A stretch of 38,293 bases of DNA, taken from Mobiluncus sp034180645. Its GTDB lineage: Bacteria; Actinomycetota; Actinomycetes; Actinomycetales; Actinomycetaceae. Below are positions 16,555 through 25,991 of this stretch, piece after piece (the first letter of the stretch is position 1; each line of letters opens with the position of its first letter). Location: the NCBI RefSeq assembly GCF_034180645.1, contig NZ_JAXFNY010000018.1:1-38293 (forward strand), in the 5' to 3' direction. The position numbers were made by a program, and so were the translations under genes. The notes under the pieces were generated by a model that saw nothing but the letters and a program-made list of their open reading frames with translations, had not been told where the DNA came from and searched no databases.

Positions 16555-16977
16555 TTAGCTTTCGATGACCTTGTCGGCATCGCCGCCCACCGCGACTTGA
16601 ATCTTGCGCGGCTTGTTCTCTTCGGCGACCGGAATAGTCACGGTCAGGACTCCACCTTCATACGAGGCGGCAATCTGATCCACGGCCAAGCCGTATCCCA
16701 AGGTCAGCTGGCGAGCAAAGGTCCCGGCGGGACGCTCGCGGTTCAACCAGTGCAGGTCCTCACCCTCGGTGGGTTTGCGCTGGGCAGAGATAGTCAGGGT
16801 GCGGTCCTCGACATCGATGTCAATAGTCGCGGGGTCCACACCGGGCAGGTCCACGCGGGCAACGAACTTGTCGCCCTCCCGGTACAGATCCAGGGGCATC
16901 GCCGGGGTCGCCGGAGAGTGCATCGCCGTGTTGAACATGCGATCAATTTCAGCAAACGGGTCACGATAAGTAGCCAT
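16555..16977 (-). CDS. Small heat-shock protein Hsp20
   Basis: A 140-residue alpha-crystallin-type chaperone that binds unfolding proteins without ATP. The core includes VARVDLPGVDPATIDIDVEDRTLTI and the GVLTVTIPV strand (the conserved GVL), and the C-terminal tail KPRKIQV contains the IxV oligomerisation motif. GGAGGA lies 8 nt before the ATG at 16977-16975. CIRCE and HAIR-like operators lie about 100-150 bp upstream, so it should be de-repressed by heat through HrcA and possibly HspR. Confidence 0.95.
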   Translation of the reverse strand: MATYRDPFAEIDRMFNTAMHSPATPAMPLDLYREGDKFVARVDLPGVDPATIDIDVEDRTLTISAQRKPTEGEDLHWLNRERPAGTFARQLTLGYGLAVDQIAASYEGGVLTVTIPVAEENKPRKIQVAVGGDADKVIES

Positions 16978-17074
16978 GATTTGTATCCTCCATGTAGTTT
17001 TGCAGTTTGGGTTGTTTTTCAGTTTTCAGCTGCGGTCCCGGTTTTTTCCGGTTCCATTCAGTACAACAACCAGA

Positions 17075-17101
17075 TTAGCACTCTTATTCCCAGAGTGCCA
17101 G
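17075..17101. promoter_or_regulatory. CIRCE element (HrcA operator) upstream of hsp20
   Basis: TTAGCACTC, 9 nt, GAGTGCCAG matches the CIRCE consensus TTAGCACTC-N9-GAGTGCTAA at 16 of 18 arm positions. Confidence 0.88.
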
Positions 17102-17106
17102 CCAAA

Positions 17107-17127
17107 CTTGATATATATAGACTCAAC
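17107..17127. promoter_or_regulatory. HAIR-like element (HspR operator) upstream of hsp20
   Basis: CTTGATA, 7 nt, ACTCAAC matches HAIR (CTTGAGT-N7-ACTCAAG) at 11 of 14 arm positions. It lies 5 bp from CIRCE, farther from the gene, and covers the AT-rich part of the likely promoter. Confidence 0.55.
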
Positions 17128-17208
17128 TTTGTTTTTTTAGATACGTATATGCAGGTAGACAGCGTAAATTAAGCTGAGGGGAAATCTGGCGAGAGCCGCC
17201 GCAAACCG

Positions 17209-18285
17209 TTAAAACCGGTAGTCGTGAATAAAATCAACCAGCTGGTGAACCTCGGCGGGGTTCGATTCCGGATCCAACCGACCCGCCACGTTGAAAACAT
17301 GAGCGGGCGCACTCAACCCGGATTCCAGCACTTCGCGAGCCGCGGCCCGCACTTCATCACCACCCAGCAGAATGAGGTCCGGGTCGAGATTACCCTGCAA
17401 GACTTTGCCCGGCGCGATGCTGGCCGCCTTCGCGAGGTTCAGATCCTCGCCAACGCCCAGCACGTCAACATAGGGGGCAACCGAGGACAGCAAATGTTCA
17501 GCGCCGAGGCTGCAGGAAATCCGGGTGATGTCGTCGTCAAACTCGTTGAAAATATCGCGCACGTAGGATTCCGCCAGGCAGGAGTACTCCCCCTCGGTCA
17601 ACGTCCGCACCCACGGATCGACCAACTGAATCACTTCAGCTCCTCCCTGCACTTGTGCAGCCAGGAAATTCCGCACCAGACTCGAAGTCCAGCCCATGAG
17701 CCGCTCCCAGTTGCGCGGCTGGGACTGCATGAAGATGCGGGTCTGCAGGTTTTGCGGGGCGCTGGCGGAGCCTTCCACCAGCAGTGACGACAGTACGAAA
17801 GGCGCTCCAGCAATAGCGATGAGGGCTTTTTCCGACGCGAGTTCGCTGCGCTGCGCCCGGCTGACGGCCTCGACACGCGACCAATCGGGGTCGGGCAGAG
17901 CCAGAATTCGATCCACGTCCATAGAAGAACGCAGCGGCCGCAAGGGTTCACCGCTGGGATCAATCTGGCGCGCCAGGTCAAAACCTACCAGCCGCAAGGG
18001 AAACAGCACGTCAGAAGTACACAGGGCGGCGTCAACATCGAATTGCTGCACCGGGGTCAGCGCGGTGTTGACCCCAACTTCAGGAAGCAGACAATAATCC
18101 ACCTGTTCGCGTCCGCTCAAATCCTGCCAGTTGTCGGGGCGCTGAAACACGGACTGCCCCAAGAACCACACCGGGGTGGAAGCGGGACGTTTTCCGCGGT
18201 AAGCCTGGCGGATAGGGGCATCGATTGTTGCCGTCGTGTGAGGTGTTTCTGTCGCGTTCACAAGGTTTCCCTGGTTGTTTTCCAC
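17209..18285 (-). CDS. Uroporphyrinogen decarboxylase (HemE) homologue lacking catalytic residues
   Basis: A 358-residue member of the HemE superfamily: SDVLFPLRLVG, GAPFVLSSLLVEG, GGAEVIQLVDPWV and GNLDPDLIL align with HemE landmarks and the length is normal. However, the substrate-binding WFMRQAGRY block reads WFLGQSVFQRP, losing both arginines. The catalytic Tyr of TYMVEG is Leu, and the C-terminal FNLGHG reads FNVAGR, losing the His. Only the Asp of the DIxFPL-type motif is kept. The protein therefore probably does not decarboxylate uroporphyrinogen III and may bind another tetrapyrrole or act as a methyltransferase-like relative. Translation starts at GTG (18285-18283) with GAGGGGGAAA upstream. 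No other haem genes are nearby. Confidence 0.8.
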   Translation of the reverse strand: MENNQGNLVNATETPHTTATIDAPIRQAYRGKRPASTPVWFLGQSVFQRPDNWQDLSGREQVDYCLLPEVGVNTALTPVQQFDVDAALCTSDVLFPLRLVGFDLARQIDPSGEPLRPLRSSMDVDRILALPDPDWSRVEAVSRAQRSELASEKALIAIAGAPFVLSSLLVEGSASAPQNLQTRIFMQSQPRNWERLMGWTSSLVRNFLAAQVQGGAEVIQLVDPWVRTLTEGEYSCLAESYVRDIFNEFDDDITRISCSLGAEHLLSSVAPYVDVLGVGEDLNLAKAASIAPGKVLQGNLDPDLILLGGDEVRAAAREVLESGLSAPAHVFNVAGRLDPESNPAEVHQLVDFIHDYRF

Positions 18286-18405
18286 GGTCGTTTCCCCCTC
18301 TTTTGTGATTAAGCGTAGCTCTCCGAGCCAAATTCCACGCTCATAATCGAGAATTTATACCCTAAAATGCTGACCCTGCTTGATGGGGATAGTCATGCGA
18401 TTAAA

Positions 18406-18447
18406 AACCATTGGCGGGAACCTCACCGGAGGTTCCCGCCAATGGTT
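18406..18447 (-). terminator. Terminator of the large surface-protein gene
   Basis: A perfect 19-bp stem (18406-18424 with 18429-18447) has an ACCG tetraloop. On the minus strand it is followed by a TTTTT tract. It lies about 50 nt past the stop at 18496. Confidence 0.9.
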
Positions 18448-18495
18448 CTACCGCAGAGAGCCAGTCTCTCGGTTTATGCAGTTATGTTCAGCTGA

Positions 18496-21400
18496 TTACT
18501 CCTGGTCGAGCTTGCGACTGCGCAGGCTGAACCACGCGCCCAATCCCAACAGCAGAACCGCAAAAGCGATGCTGGAGGGTACCGAGTTCACGCCCGTGCG
18601 AGCCAAGGAGCTAGGCATCTTTGGCTGAGACGGAGTACCCGGAACCAGGGACGGTGTTCCGGTCACTCCCGCCACCGGAGGCTGCGGAGCTTGCTTGCCA
18701 CCGTTTGCGTTCGGGGCAGGCTGCGGATACTCCTGGACACCAGCCACCGGGGGGGTCGGATTGGTGTTACCAGGACCAGCAGGGCCAGCGGGACCCTGGG
18801 GGCCAGTCGGGCCGGTCGGGCCGGTCGGTCCTTGCGGGCCGGTCGGGCCGGTCGGGCCGGTGTTGCCGCCGCTGTTGGGCGTGGTGATGGTGATCTTGCC
18901 GGTCGAAGGTTTCGTCGTCTTCGGATTATCCGGGTCAGTCGGATCGGTGTAAGTTACGGTGACCGTGACCTCGCCGGTCTTGGACTCAGTCGGGGTTCCC
19001 GAGATGACGCAAGCCTTGCCGTCCTCGTTCAACTTGATGGTCAAACCAGCAGCCAGACCCTCCGCGTGGCACACCAGGTTGGTGGTCTTGCCGGGATTGT
19101 CCACCGGCACTTCGACGGGAGCAATCGGTTTCCCGGTTTCTCCAACCACATCCGGGACATTACCCACAGTGGGGACGTTGTCCTTGATGTACTGGTTGCC
19201 AGTGCTGGGATCAGAGGTCTTCGGCGTGTTCGGATCTGTCGGATCGGTGTAGGTTAGGGTGACCTTCACTTCTCCGGTCTTGGCCTCAGTCGGGGTTCCC
19301 GAGATGACGCAAGCCTTGCCGTCCTCGTTCAACTTGATGGTCAAACCAGCAGCCAGACCCTCCGCGTGGCACACCAGGTTGGTGGTCTTGCCGGGATTGT
19401 CCACCGGCACCTCTATCGGGGTGATGAGCTGGCCTTTCGTTCCATCCACGTCCGGGACAGTCCCGACGGTCGGGGCTACGGAGCAACCGTTGGAATCAAC
19501 CTGAGCGCCCTTCGGGGTGCCCTGGCAGTGGTCCTCACCGTTTCCGGGATTGTTCGGGTCGATTGGATCGTCCACGCCGTCTCCATCAGAATCCTTGCCC
19601 TTGATGGTGACATTACCTGTCGCATCAATCGAACCACCAGGATTGTTTTCATCCTGCGGGATGTATTTGACGGTCACGGTGTAGGTGGTGCCAGCCGGAA
19701 CCTTCACGGTCGGGGTGTCTGAAATCACGCACCCACCCTTCGCTTCGTCATAGGCAATGGTCAAGCCCGCCGGCAAATCCTTGGATTCGCAGGTGATATT
19801 GGCCTTGCCGGGGTTGGTAACCGGCACCACAACTTCGGTGATGGGCTCGTTTACCGTGCCGTTGATGGTCGGGGCCGCACCCACAGTCGGGGCTACGGAG
19901 CAACCGTTGGGATCAACCTGAGCGCCCTTCGGGGTGCCCTGGCAGTGGTCCTCACCGTTTCCGGGATTGTTCGGATCCTCGGGATCGGGCACGCCGTCTC
20001 CATCGCTATCGGGTTTGTTAGAGATAACGACGCTGCCATTGCTGGTGGCGGAACCGCCCTTGTACGCAACATCAACCTTCAGGTCGTCCTGGCTGAAAGC
20101 ACTGTCGGGAACAGTGTCGGTGCTGACCACGCACTTATTGTTTTCCCACTTGGCGGTCAAGCCCAGGGGCAAATCCGTCGAGGTGCAGTCCGTAACAATA
20201 TTGTCCGGGTCAACGATGGCAATCTGAACAGGGTTGATGACCTTGCCCACAGTGCCGCGCACTGCGAAGTCGCTCACAGTGGGGATGGCACAACCGTCTT
20301 CGGTCACCTTGCCCAGGTATCCATTCGGGGTGTTCGGGCACTTGTCTTTGCTGTCCGGTACACCGTCGCCGTCCCCATCGCCATCGGTAGCGATGAAGGG
20401 CGCGGTGGTTTTCTCACTGCTCTTATCGCTGTAGGTGACGGTGACCGACACTCCAGTTATGCCTTCCTCAGTGGGAGTGAAGGTGATGGCACCGTTCTTG
20501 GCGGCCGTGCCCTTCTCAGGGGCGAAGTTCGTTGCGGAAGCCTTGCCGTCCTTGCCCAGTCCGTTGTACGGCTTGTGCTCCACCTGCGAGGTTGTCACGT
20601 CGTCAAACGTGGGAGGCTCGGAGGTAGCGGCCTGGCCGACTTTAGCCTGAGTGTCGGTGTAGTTCGGCTTGTAGCGCTGCGCCAAGGTGCAGCCATCCTC
20701 GTCCACAACAGACCCAGGCGGGGTATCGGCGCACTTGTCCTTGTTGTCGGGCACACCGTCTCCGTCGGCATCCTTCGTCTCAGGAACCGCCGTGAAAGCA
20801 TCCATTGCCAGCGGGGTATCGATACGGGTGCCATCAGCGGCAAAAGCATAGAGCTTTGCGGTATAGGTGGTCTTATGCTCCAAGTTGGCGGGAACTGTCA
20901 AAGGACAGGATTTCAAATCACCCATAGCGTTGGGACGCTGCTTCTCGCAACTGCCACCGGGTACGACCTTACCCTCCGCACTCCACTCGATTTGGTACGT
21001 CGTGGAGTTGTTCCATGCCTTCGGTAATCCGGTGGTGGTTGTGTCGGCCGTATCTCCACGCTTTGCCAAGTTATCGGTTGTGTTGTAAGGGTTTACGTCA
21101 AAAACTACGTATTCGGGGTAAAGCGCGAAATTTACGTCATTGAGAATGCTCACCAGCTTAGTCACTGGCCAACCCGCACTGGTCAGAGAATCTACATAAC
21201 CTTTGAAAGCATTGTTATAGAAAGGGCTAGTTTGGGCAATGCCCGGATGGTTTTCTATAGAGATGAACATCCAATCGTCATTAATGTGCTTTGAATGCTT
21301 GTTTGCCTTGAGCCACGAGCCTGTTTTCGCATCGGCCGCGAGAGTGCCACACAATTTTTTGTCAGCAAGGCGGCATTTTTCCATTTCCGCAACACTGCTA

Positions 21401-22401
21401 CCCCAAGTTCCCTTGAATTGCAGAACATACTCACCATTCGCATCCGTTTTCGTGGTTGCAGTTTCCGCAATCCAGTTATCCACGCCTTCCTTGGCGATCT
21501 GGTCTTTAATCCATGCCTGCATTGAGGCTTCATCTTTTTGTGTCCAGAAACCGATACCACCCGCCCGAGGGGCCTTACCGGCAATCGTTTTGTACTCAGT
21601 CATGATGCGTTGGACAGCAGAGTCCTTCAAATAGGAACCAGTCACTGTTACACCCTCAACAGCTTTGTCCTTTTTTGGGTTGAAATTAGTTACGGTTCTC
21701 CAGTTCAGTCCACCCGGCAGCTCAAAAAGGTTCCAGTACACACGACCTTTAACATAGCCAGCATTTTGTGCCTGACCATTGTCACTGGCTTCGGAAAGAT
21801 GCATCAGAGCGGAGTCCACCTTTTCCGAGTAAACGAAACGCAGTCCCGTTACCTGATCGGAATCGACTAGGTTGGCTGCACCACCTGCAGTGTCCATGAC
21901 AATGCCTTTTGGTCCTACTTGAGAATGGTTCCAGGACCACAAAAGCTGATACTTGCTAGTGTCGGGGTTAACCGTCCACACTCGCCACTTCTCACCTTCG
22001 GGCAAGTTTGGGTCGGCATCAAATTTTGCCAACTCACCGTTATCCTTCACGAACTGCTTCATTGCAATCGCGAAAGAACCGTCAGTTACTGAGGTCGTCG
22101 TATAAATCGGGGAGGTGGAGCCGTCCTCTTCGGTCCACTGCGCATAAACACGAACACCAGACAAGGGAACGCCGTAGCCTTTTTCAGAATTAGACGCCTG
22201 CAAGAGATCTCCACCCAGCTGCTGAAACACAAAACCCGAAATTGAATGGTGAGATTTAACTGAGGTCGTGGCCTCAATCGCCCCTGCAGTCGCTGGCCCA
22301 GTGGCATGTGCGCCTGCTGTTCCCGCAACCAGCGTCGAGAAAACCAAAGAAGCAGCCCCGACGTAGGCGAGTGCGGCTTTCGTCAAATTAGTCTTACGCA
22401 C
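18496..22401 (-). CDS. Large LARTG-anchored surface protein with TSP3, Ig-like and collagen-like repeats
   Basis: A 1301-residue secreted adhesin-like protein. It has a signal peptide (positive N-terminus, hydrophobic core, cut near GAHA-TG at about 33), a large N-terminal region of about 500 residues with no family I recognise, then at least four calcium-binding thrombospondin type 3 motifs (DxDGDGVPDxxDxC). These alternate with Ig-like repeats ending GLTI...CVISGTPTE, which resemble putative Ig domains (He_PIG) with an added cysteine pair. Next come a Gly-X-Y stalk (GPTGPTGPQGP type, about 10 triplets), a Pro/Asn-rich wall-spanning region, the sortase signal LARTG (1266-1270), a transmembrane helix and the RSRKLDQE tail. 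The start is GTG at 22401-22399, after AAGGA. It probably mediates adhesion. Confidence 0.9.
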   Translation of the reverse strand: MRKTNLTKAALAYVGAASLVFSTLVAGTAGAHATGPATAGAIEATTSVKSHHSISGFVFQQLGGDLLQASNSEKGYGVPLSGVRVYAQWTEEDGSTSPIYTTTSVTDGSFAIAMKQFVKDNGELAKFDADPNLPEGEKWRVWTVNPDTSKYQLLWSWNHSQVGPKGIVMDTAGGAANLVDSDQVTGLRFVYSEKVDSALMHLSEASDNGQAQNAGYVKGRVYWNLFELPGGLNWRTVTNFNPKKDKAVEGVTVTGSYLKDSAVQRIMTEYKTIAGKAPRAGGIGFWTQKDEASMQAWIKDQIAKEGVDNWIAETATTKTDANGEYVLQFKGTWGSSVAEMEKCRLADKKLCGTLAADAKTGSWLKANKHSKHINDDWMFISIENHPGIAQTSPFYNNAFKGYVDSLTSAGWPVTKLVSILNDVNFALYPEYVVFDVNPYNTTDNLAKRGDTADTTTTGLPKAWNNSTTYQIEWSAEGKVVPGGSCEKQRPNAMGDLKSCPLTVPANLEHKTTYTAKLYAFAADGTRIDTPLAMDAFTAVPETKDADGDGVPDNKDKCADTPPGSVVDEDGCTLAQRYKPNYTDTQAKVGQAATSEPPTFDDVTTSQVEHKPYNGLGKDGKASATNFAPEKGTAAKNGAITFTPTEEGITGVSVTVTYSDKSSEKTTAPFIATDGDGDGDGVPDSKDKCPNTPNGYLGKVTEDGCAIPTVSDFAVRGTVGKVINPVQIAIVDPDNIVTDCTSTDLPLGLTAKWENNKCVVSTDTVPDSAFSQDDLKVDVAYKGGSATSNGSVVISNKPDSDGDGVPDPEDPNNPGNGEDHCQGTPKGAQVDPNGCSVAPTVGAAPTINGTVNEPITEVVVPVTNPGKANITCESKDLPAGLTIAYDEAKGGCVISDTPTVKVPAGTTYTVTVKYIPQDENNPGGSIDATGNVTIKGKDSDGDGVDDPIDPNNPGNGEDHCQGTPKGAQVDSNGCSVAPTVGTVPDVDGTKGQLITPIEVPVDNPGKTTNLVCHAEGLAAGLTIKLNEDGKACVISGTPTEAKTGEVKVTLTYTDPTDPNTPKTSDPSTGNQYIKDNVPTVGNVPDVVGETGKPIAPVEVPVDNPGKTTNLVCHAEGLAAGLTIKLNEDGKACVISGTPTESKTGEVTVTVTYTDPTDPDNPKTTKPSTGKITITTPNSGGNTGPTGPTGPQGPTGPTGPTGPQGPAGPAGPGNTNPTPPVAGVQEYPQPAPNANGGKQAPQPPVAGVTGTPSLVPGTPSQPKMPSSLARTGVNSVPSSIAFAVLLLGLGAWFSLRSRKLDQE
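18984..19410 (-). repeat. 300-bp-period direct repeat in the surface-protein gene
   Basis: Bases 18984-19110 and 19284-19410 are identical over 127 bp, with a 300-bp period (exactly 100 codons). They encode duplicate Ig-like units. Identity at synonymous positions points to recent duplication or gene conversion. Confidence 0.9.
19471..19974 (-). repeat. Second direct repeat (TSP3/linker unit) in the surface-protein gene
   Basis: Bases 19471-19557 recur at 19888-19974 with one mismatch (offset 417 bp, 139 codons). They encode the GNGEDHCQGTPKGAQVD segment. Confidence 0.85.
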
Positions 22402-22761
22402 GTATCCTTACCTTCCTATAGAAACATATACTCGGAAACTGTTTTCCTTGATACGATATTACTCCAGCTGTTACTCAGAATACAAACAGGATTTATCAAG
22501 TATTACCCTATCCCGCGTTTGCCCTGATGAACAAGATTTAACCCGTGGTATAACGGCTTTATTTGTATATACAAACCTGTAAAAATACTGGAAATTTCGC
22601 TTCTAACCTGAAAATCCTCTGAGAGTCCCGGCCCTGCCCCCGCAAAGGGCTTGTGCACCAGTAAACCCCACCACCGCGCTTGTGACCCCGAAAAGAGAAA
22701 CGTCGGACAAACCTGGGAGACCTCCCCGAGCCGCACCCGCAACCGCACCCTAAAAATCAAA
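22402..22761. other. AT-rich upstream region of the surface-protein gene
   Basis: About 200 bp next to the gene start is AT-rich and should hold the promoter, but no hexamer pair is convincing. An imperfect palindrome GGAAAACAGTTTCC lies at about 22434-22447. The rest has no gene that I can support. Confidence 0.4.
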
Positions 22762-22797
22762 GTCCCCGGCCCGCCGCACTCGCGGCGAACCGGGGAC
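22762..22797 (-). terminator. Terminator downstream of the truncated surface-protein paralogue
   Basis: An 8-bp stem GTCCCCGG/CCGGGGAC, a 2x2 internal loop and a 6-bp stem CGCCGC/GCGGCG with an ACTC loop. On the minus strand it is followed by TTTGATTTTTA. A smaller hairpin (CCTGGT-CAA-ACCAGG) lies between it and the stop. Confidence 0.75.
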
Positions 22798-22892
22798 ATA
22801 TTCAGTTAATACTCCTGGTCAAACCAGGGGGTCGGGGGTTTCCTCCGCAGCAAACACCTGAGAGGGAAAACCCGAATCAGCCCTGAGAATAC

Positions 22893-25487
22893 TCAGTGTT
22901 TCTTTTCCTCGCGACGGCTTTGACGAACGAACATCAAACCACCGGCAATCATCACCAGCGCCACCCCAAGGAACACCGGGATTGCAATCGCACCGGTACG
23001 TGCCAGAGCCTGCGGCAGACGCGGCTGACTCGTCACCGTCAGCGGAGCAATCGTGCGCGGCGCTTCATTCACACCCGCCACCGGGGACTTACCGGGCTGG
23101 GCAACACCCGCCTTGGGCTTTTCCGTGACTCCGGCAACCACAGGGTTGTCAGGGTCAGGCAGTCGGTCACCTGGCTCGATGAAACCGATGCTTCCGCCAA
23201 ATCCGCCCGGTCGCGGTGCCGGCTTGATGGTCGCGCTACCCTTGCCCTCCACGGTCGCCGGCTCTTTCTTGCCGTCGTCCTGCGGGTCATAGGTTACGGT
23301 CACGGTGTAATCCACCTTTTCGGTCGGCTCGGTGGGAGTGCCGGAGATGACGCAGGCGTGTTCTGACGCCACGTAATCAATCTTTAGCCCTGCCGCCAAG
23401 CCCGTGGCGTGGCAAACCAAATCGGTTGCCTGACCGGGGTTAGCCACCGGAACCTTGACCGGGACGATTTCTTCACCCACAGTGCCAACTACCTTCGGGA
23501 AAGAACCGACTTCGGGAGCGACGGTACAACCCGTAGCGGGGTTGACTTTGGCTCCGGTAGGAGTTCCCGTACATTTGTCCACATCGTCAGGGGTGCCATC
23601 GCCGTCCGCATCTCCATACTTGACAATTTGTTGACCGGAGGTTGAGGCGCTGTCTTTCGGTTCAGACGCCTTGTTATCCGGGGAGTCATACTTCAGGCTG
23701 ACATTGACTTCCACCGGGTCGGTTCCCGCGGTCGGTTCGGTCGGAGTGCCGGAAATCACGCACGCCTTGGCAGTTTCGTCCCAAGCAATCGTCAGACCAG
23801 CCACCAGACCGGTAGCCTCACACGAGACAATGGTGTTATTGCCGTCGTTGGCCACCGGAACAGTAATCGGAGAAATTTCCTGGTTGACCGTCCCCTCAAT
23901 CAGCGGAACCTTGGTGACCACCGGAGCCTTGGCACAACCCTTTTCGTCCACCGCAGTGTCCGTAGGGGTATTCGCGCAGGCATCGTCCTTGTTCAACACA
24001 CCATCGTTGTCGTCGTCGTCCAGGCCCGGGTCGTGAATAAACACGGTCCCGTCGACCTCAAGTTCTTCTTCAGAAGTGCTTAGGGTCGCGTCAGCGCGCT
24101 TGTCCGCGTTGTACTTGACATGGACGGTGGCATTGATGGGGGTGTCCAGCGCCACATCAGTGGTTCCGGAGATAACGCAGGCGCTTTTATCCTGATCCCA
24201 TTCCACCTTTAAGCCTTTCGGCAGTCCAGCAACCGTGCTTTCCTTAGGTTCAGCGAACACGCCCACACCTTGACCGGACGCCGGAGTCACCGGTTCTGCC
24301 GCCGGGGCAGGTTCGGGTGCGCTCTGGGTCGTCTCTGTGCTTGATTCCTCACTAGATTCGGCAGGCTCGCTGGGCGCAGTATTGCCCGCAGGTTCTTTGC
24401 CGGCACTAGCGGGTTCGCTGGTCTTTGTGGTTTCAGTCGGAAGGGTGTCCCCACCGGTGTAGGTATCCGCTTCACAGCTGGTGATGGTCAGATTGCCGGC
24501 ATTATTCACGGGAATAATCACTGGCGTGATGGGTTGACCTTTAATACTGGTTACCGCGAATCCCTTGCCCTGCGGATCGTTGATGGTAGGCGCAATAGCG
24601 CACCCATCAGCGTCTACTGCCGCACCTTTCGGGGTGTTAGGGCACTTGTCATCGTGGTTGTTGACACCGTCTTCATCGTCATCACCGGGTTTGGTGATGT
24701 TAATCTTGCCCTCGGCAGTGACGGTGGTATCTTTACCGGCCTTATCAAGCCACGTGGCGCTGACGGTATAGGTGCTGTCGACATCTTTCAGTTCCTCAGG
24801 CACGCCCGAGATGACACAACCACCCTTGTCTGCGTTATAGAAAATTTGCAGCCCCTTGGCTAAGCCCGTACCGGCACAAGCGACTTCGAAACCATCAGGG
24901 TTATTGAGAGGAACGACCTTTTCCGCAATGAGCTCATTAATGACGCCCGTAACTTCCGGCGCTTCTGCGGTGAAGCTCGGCGCGACCTTTTCGGGCTCTA
25001 CGAATTCAAAAGAGTCCATCGCCATCAACGTGTCGCCCAAGTACAGCGACGCGGTGTAGGCGGTGCCGTCAACCGCACCAGCAGGAACTTCCATGGCACA
25101 ACTGCCGGAACCGGGTTCCACCGGGTCACAAGACTTAACTACTGTACCGGCGGGATCAGTCCACACGACTTTGGAGCCGCCAGGGTGGACGGACTTACCG
25201 GTGGCGAAAGCGGTCACGGTTTCTCCGACCTTATTCGCCACATACTTGTCCAGGTTGATACCCACGTTGTAGTACGGTGTGACCGCGAAGTGGGTGTTGT
25301 ACCAGTGAGTGAGGTTGAAGGCCGGCGAAGCTGTTGGAATCGCGGCGGCAAACTCGTTCGGGGCGTTCCACGCGTTGTCGGTGAACGCAGAGTACGCCGG
25401 CATGACGGAGCCCTTCGTATCGGTCACGTAGCCATAGACAAAGTTGCGCTGTGCATCACTAGAATACGTCTTTTGAGAAAATTTAAA
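22893..25487 (-). pseudogene. 5'-truncated LARTG surface-protein paralogue without signal peptide
   Basis: The frame is open from 25487 (an in-frame TGA lies immediately upstream at 25490-25488) to 22893. The first possible initiator is GTG at 25427, giving 844 residues. The protein begins in mid-domain: the segment FVYGYVTDTKGSVMPAY...YYNVGINLDKYV corresponds to about residues 390-440 of the 1301-residue paralogue. The signal peptide and roughly the first 400 residues are therefore missing. The remainder is well preserved: TSP3 motifs, cysteine-paired Ig-like repeats, a Ser/Thr/Glu/Pro-rich spacer, LARTG (808-812), a transmembrane helix and the RREEKKH tail. No ribosome site precedes the GTG. 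Either a decayed gene or a silent cassette for recombination with its neighbour. Confidence 0.75.
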
Positions 25488-25490
25488 TCA

Positions 25491-25892
25491 TTGGTGTGAA
25501 ACATTGAAATAGCGCGAAAAAGTCGGCATTTAGACAAAGTGAAATTGTCCTAACATACTCTCTATGGAGAAAACATTTCAGGTGACAAATAATATCTAAT
25601 CTGAGTTAATCCAGCTAATAGATATAGAAAAGGCGAAATTATTTATGAATAAATGCTGAATGTCTCACAGGATTCATACTAACGCCGATTGTCTATGAGT
25701 AAAGGCTGAGTAAAAAGCTGAGTACTCGCCCTATTTAGGCGTGTCCGGCTACATGAGGAGAGCCGCTCTGGCAACCTCACCACCCACACTTATGCCAAAA
25801 CAAAACCCCAGCAAAGCCGGGAGTTGCGGCAACCACATTCACCGCTATGCAAAGGGGAGGGTCTGGCCCGGGGTTTGCCGGGGAAAAACCAG
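25491..25892. other. AT-rich non-coding stretch upstream of the truncated gene
   Basis: Bases 25491-25740 are clearly more AT-rich than the surroundings and hold no supported gene. They may be the scar where the 5' end of the surface-protein gene was lost. Bases 25741-25892 have normal composition and precede a terminator. Confidence 0.5.
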
Positions 25893-25918
25893 CGGGGGCC
25901 TCCTCGCGGAGGCCCCCG
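25893..25918 (-). terminator. Terminator of the zinc-ribbon (DUF4428-like) gene
   Basis: A perfect 11-bp GC-rich stem (25893-25903 with 25908-25918) has a TCGC loop. On the minus strand it is followed by CTGGTTTTT. Confidence 0.85.
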
Positions 25919-25991
25919 TTTGCACGAACCTCACTCCATAGGTTCGCTGCGCATCTGGAATTTCGATGGGCTAGCGCCCAGTTTGGGGTTT

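Noticed and set aside
22800..22830. Vestige of a third surface-protein C-terminus (sequence resembling FDQEY then stop)
   Set aside because: The similarity spans only a few codons beyond the truncated paralogue and cannot be told from chance.
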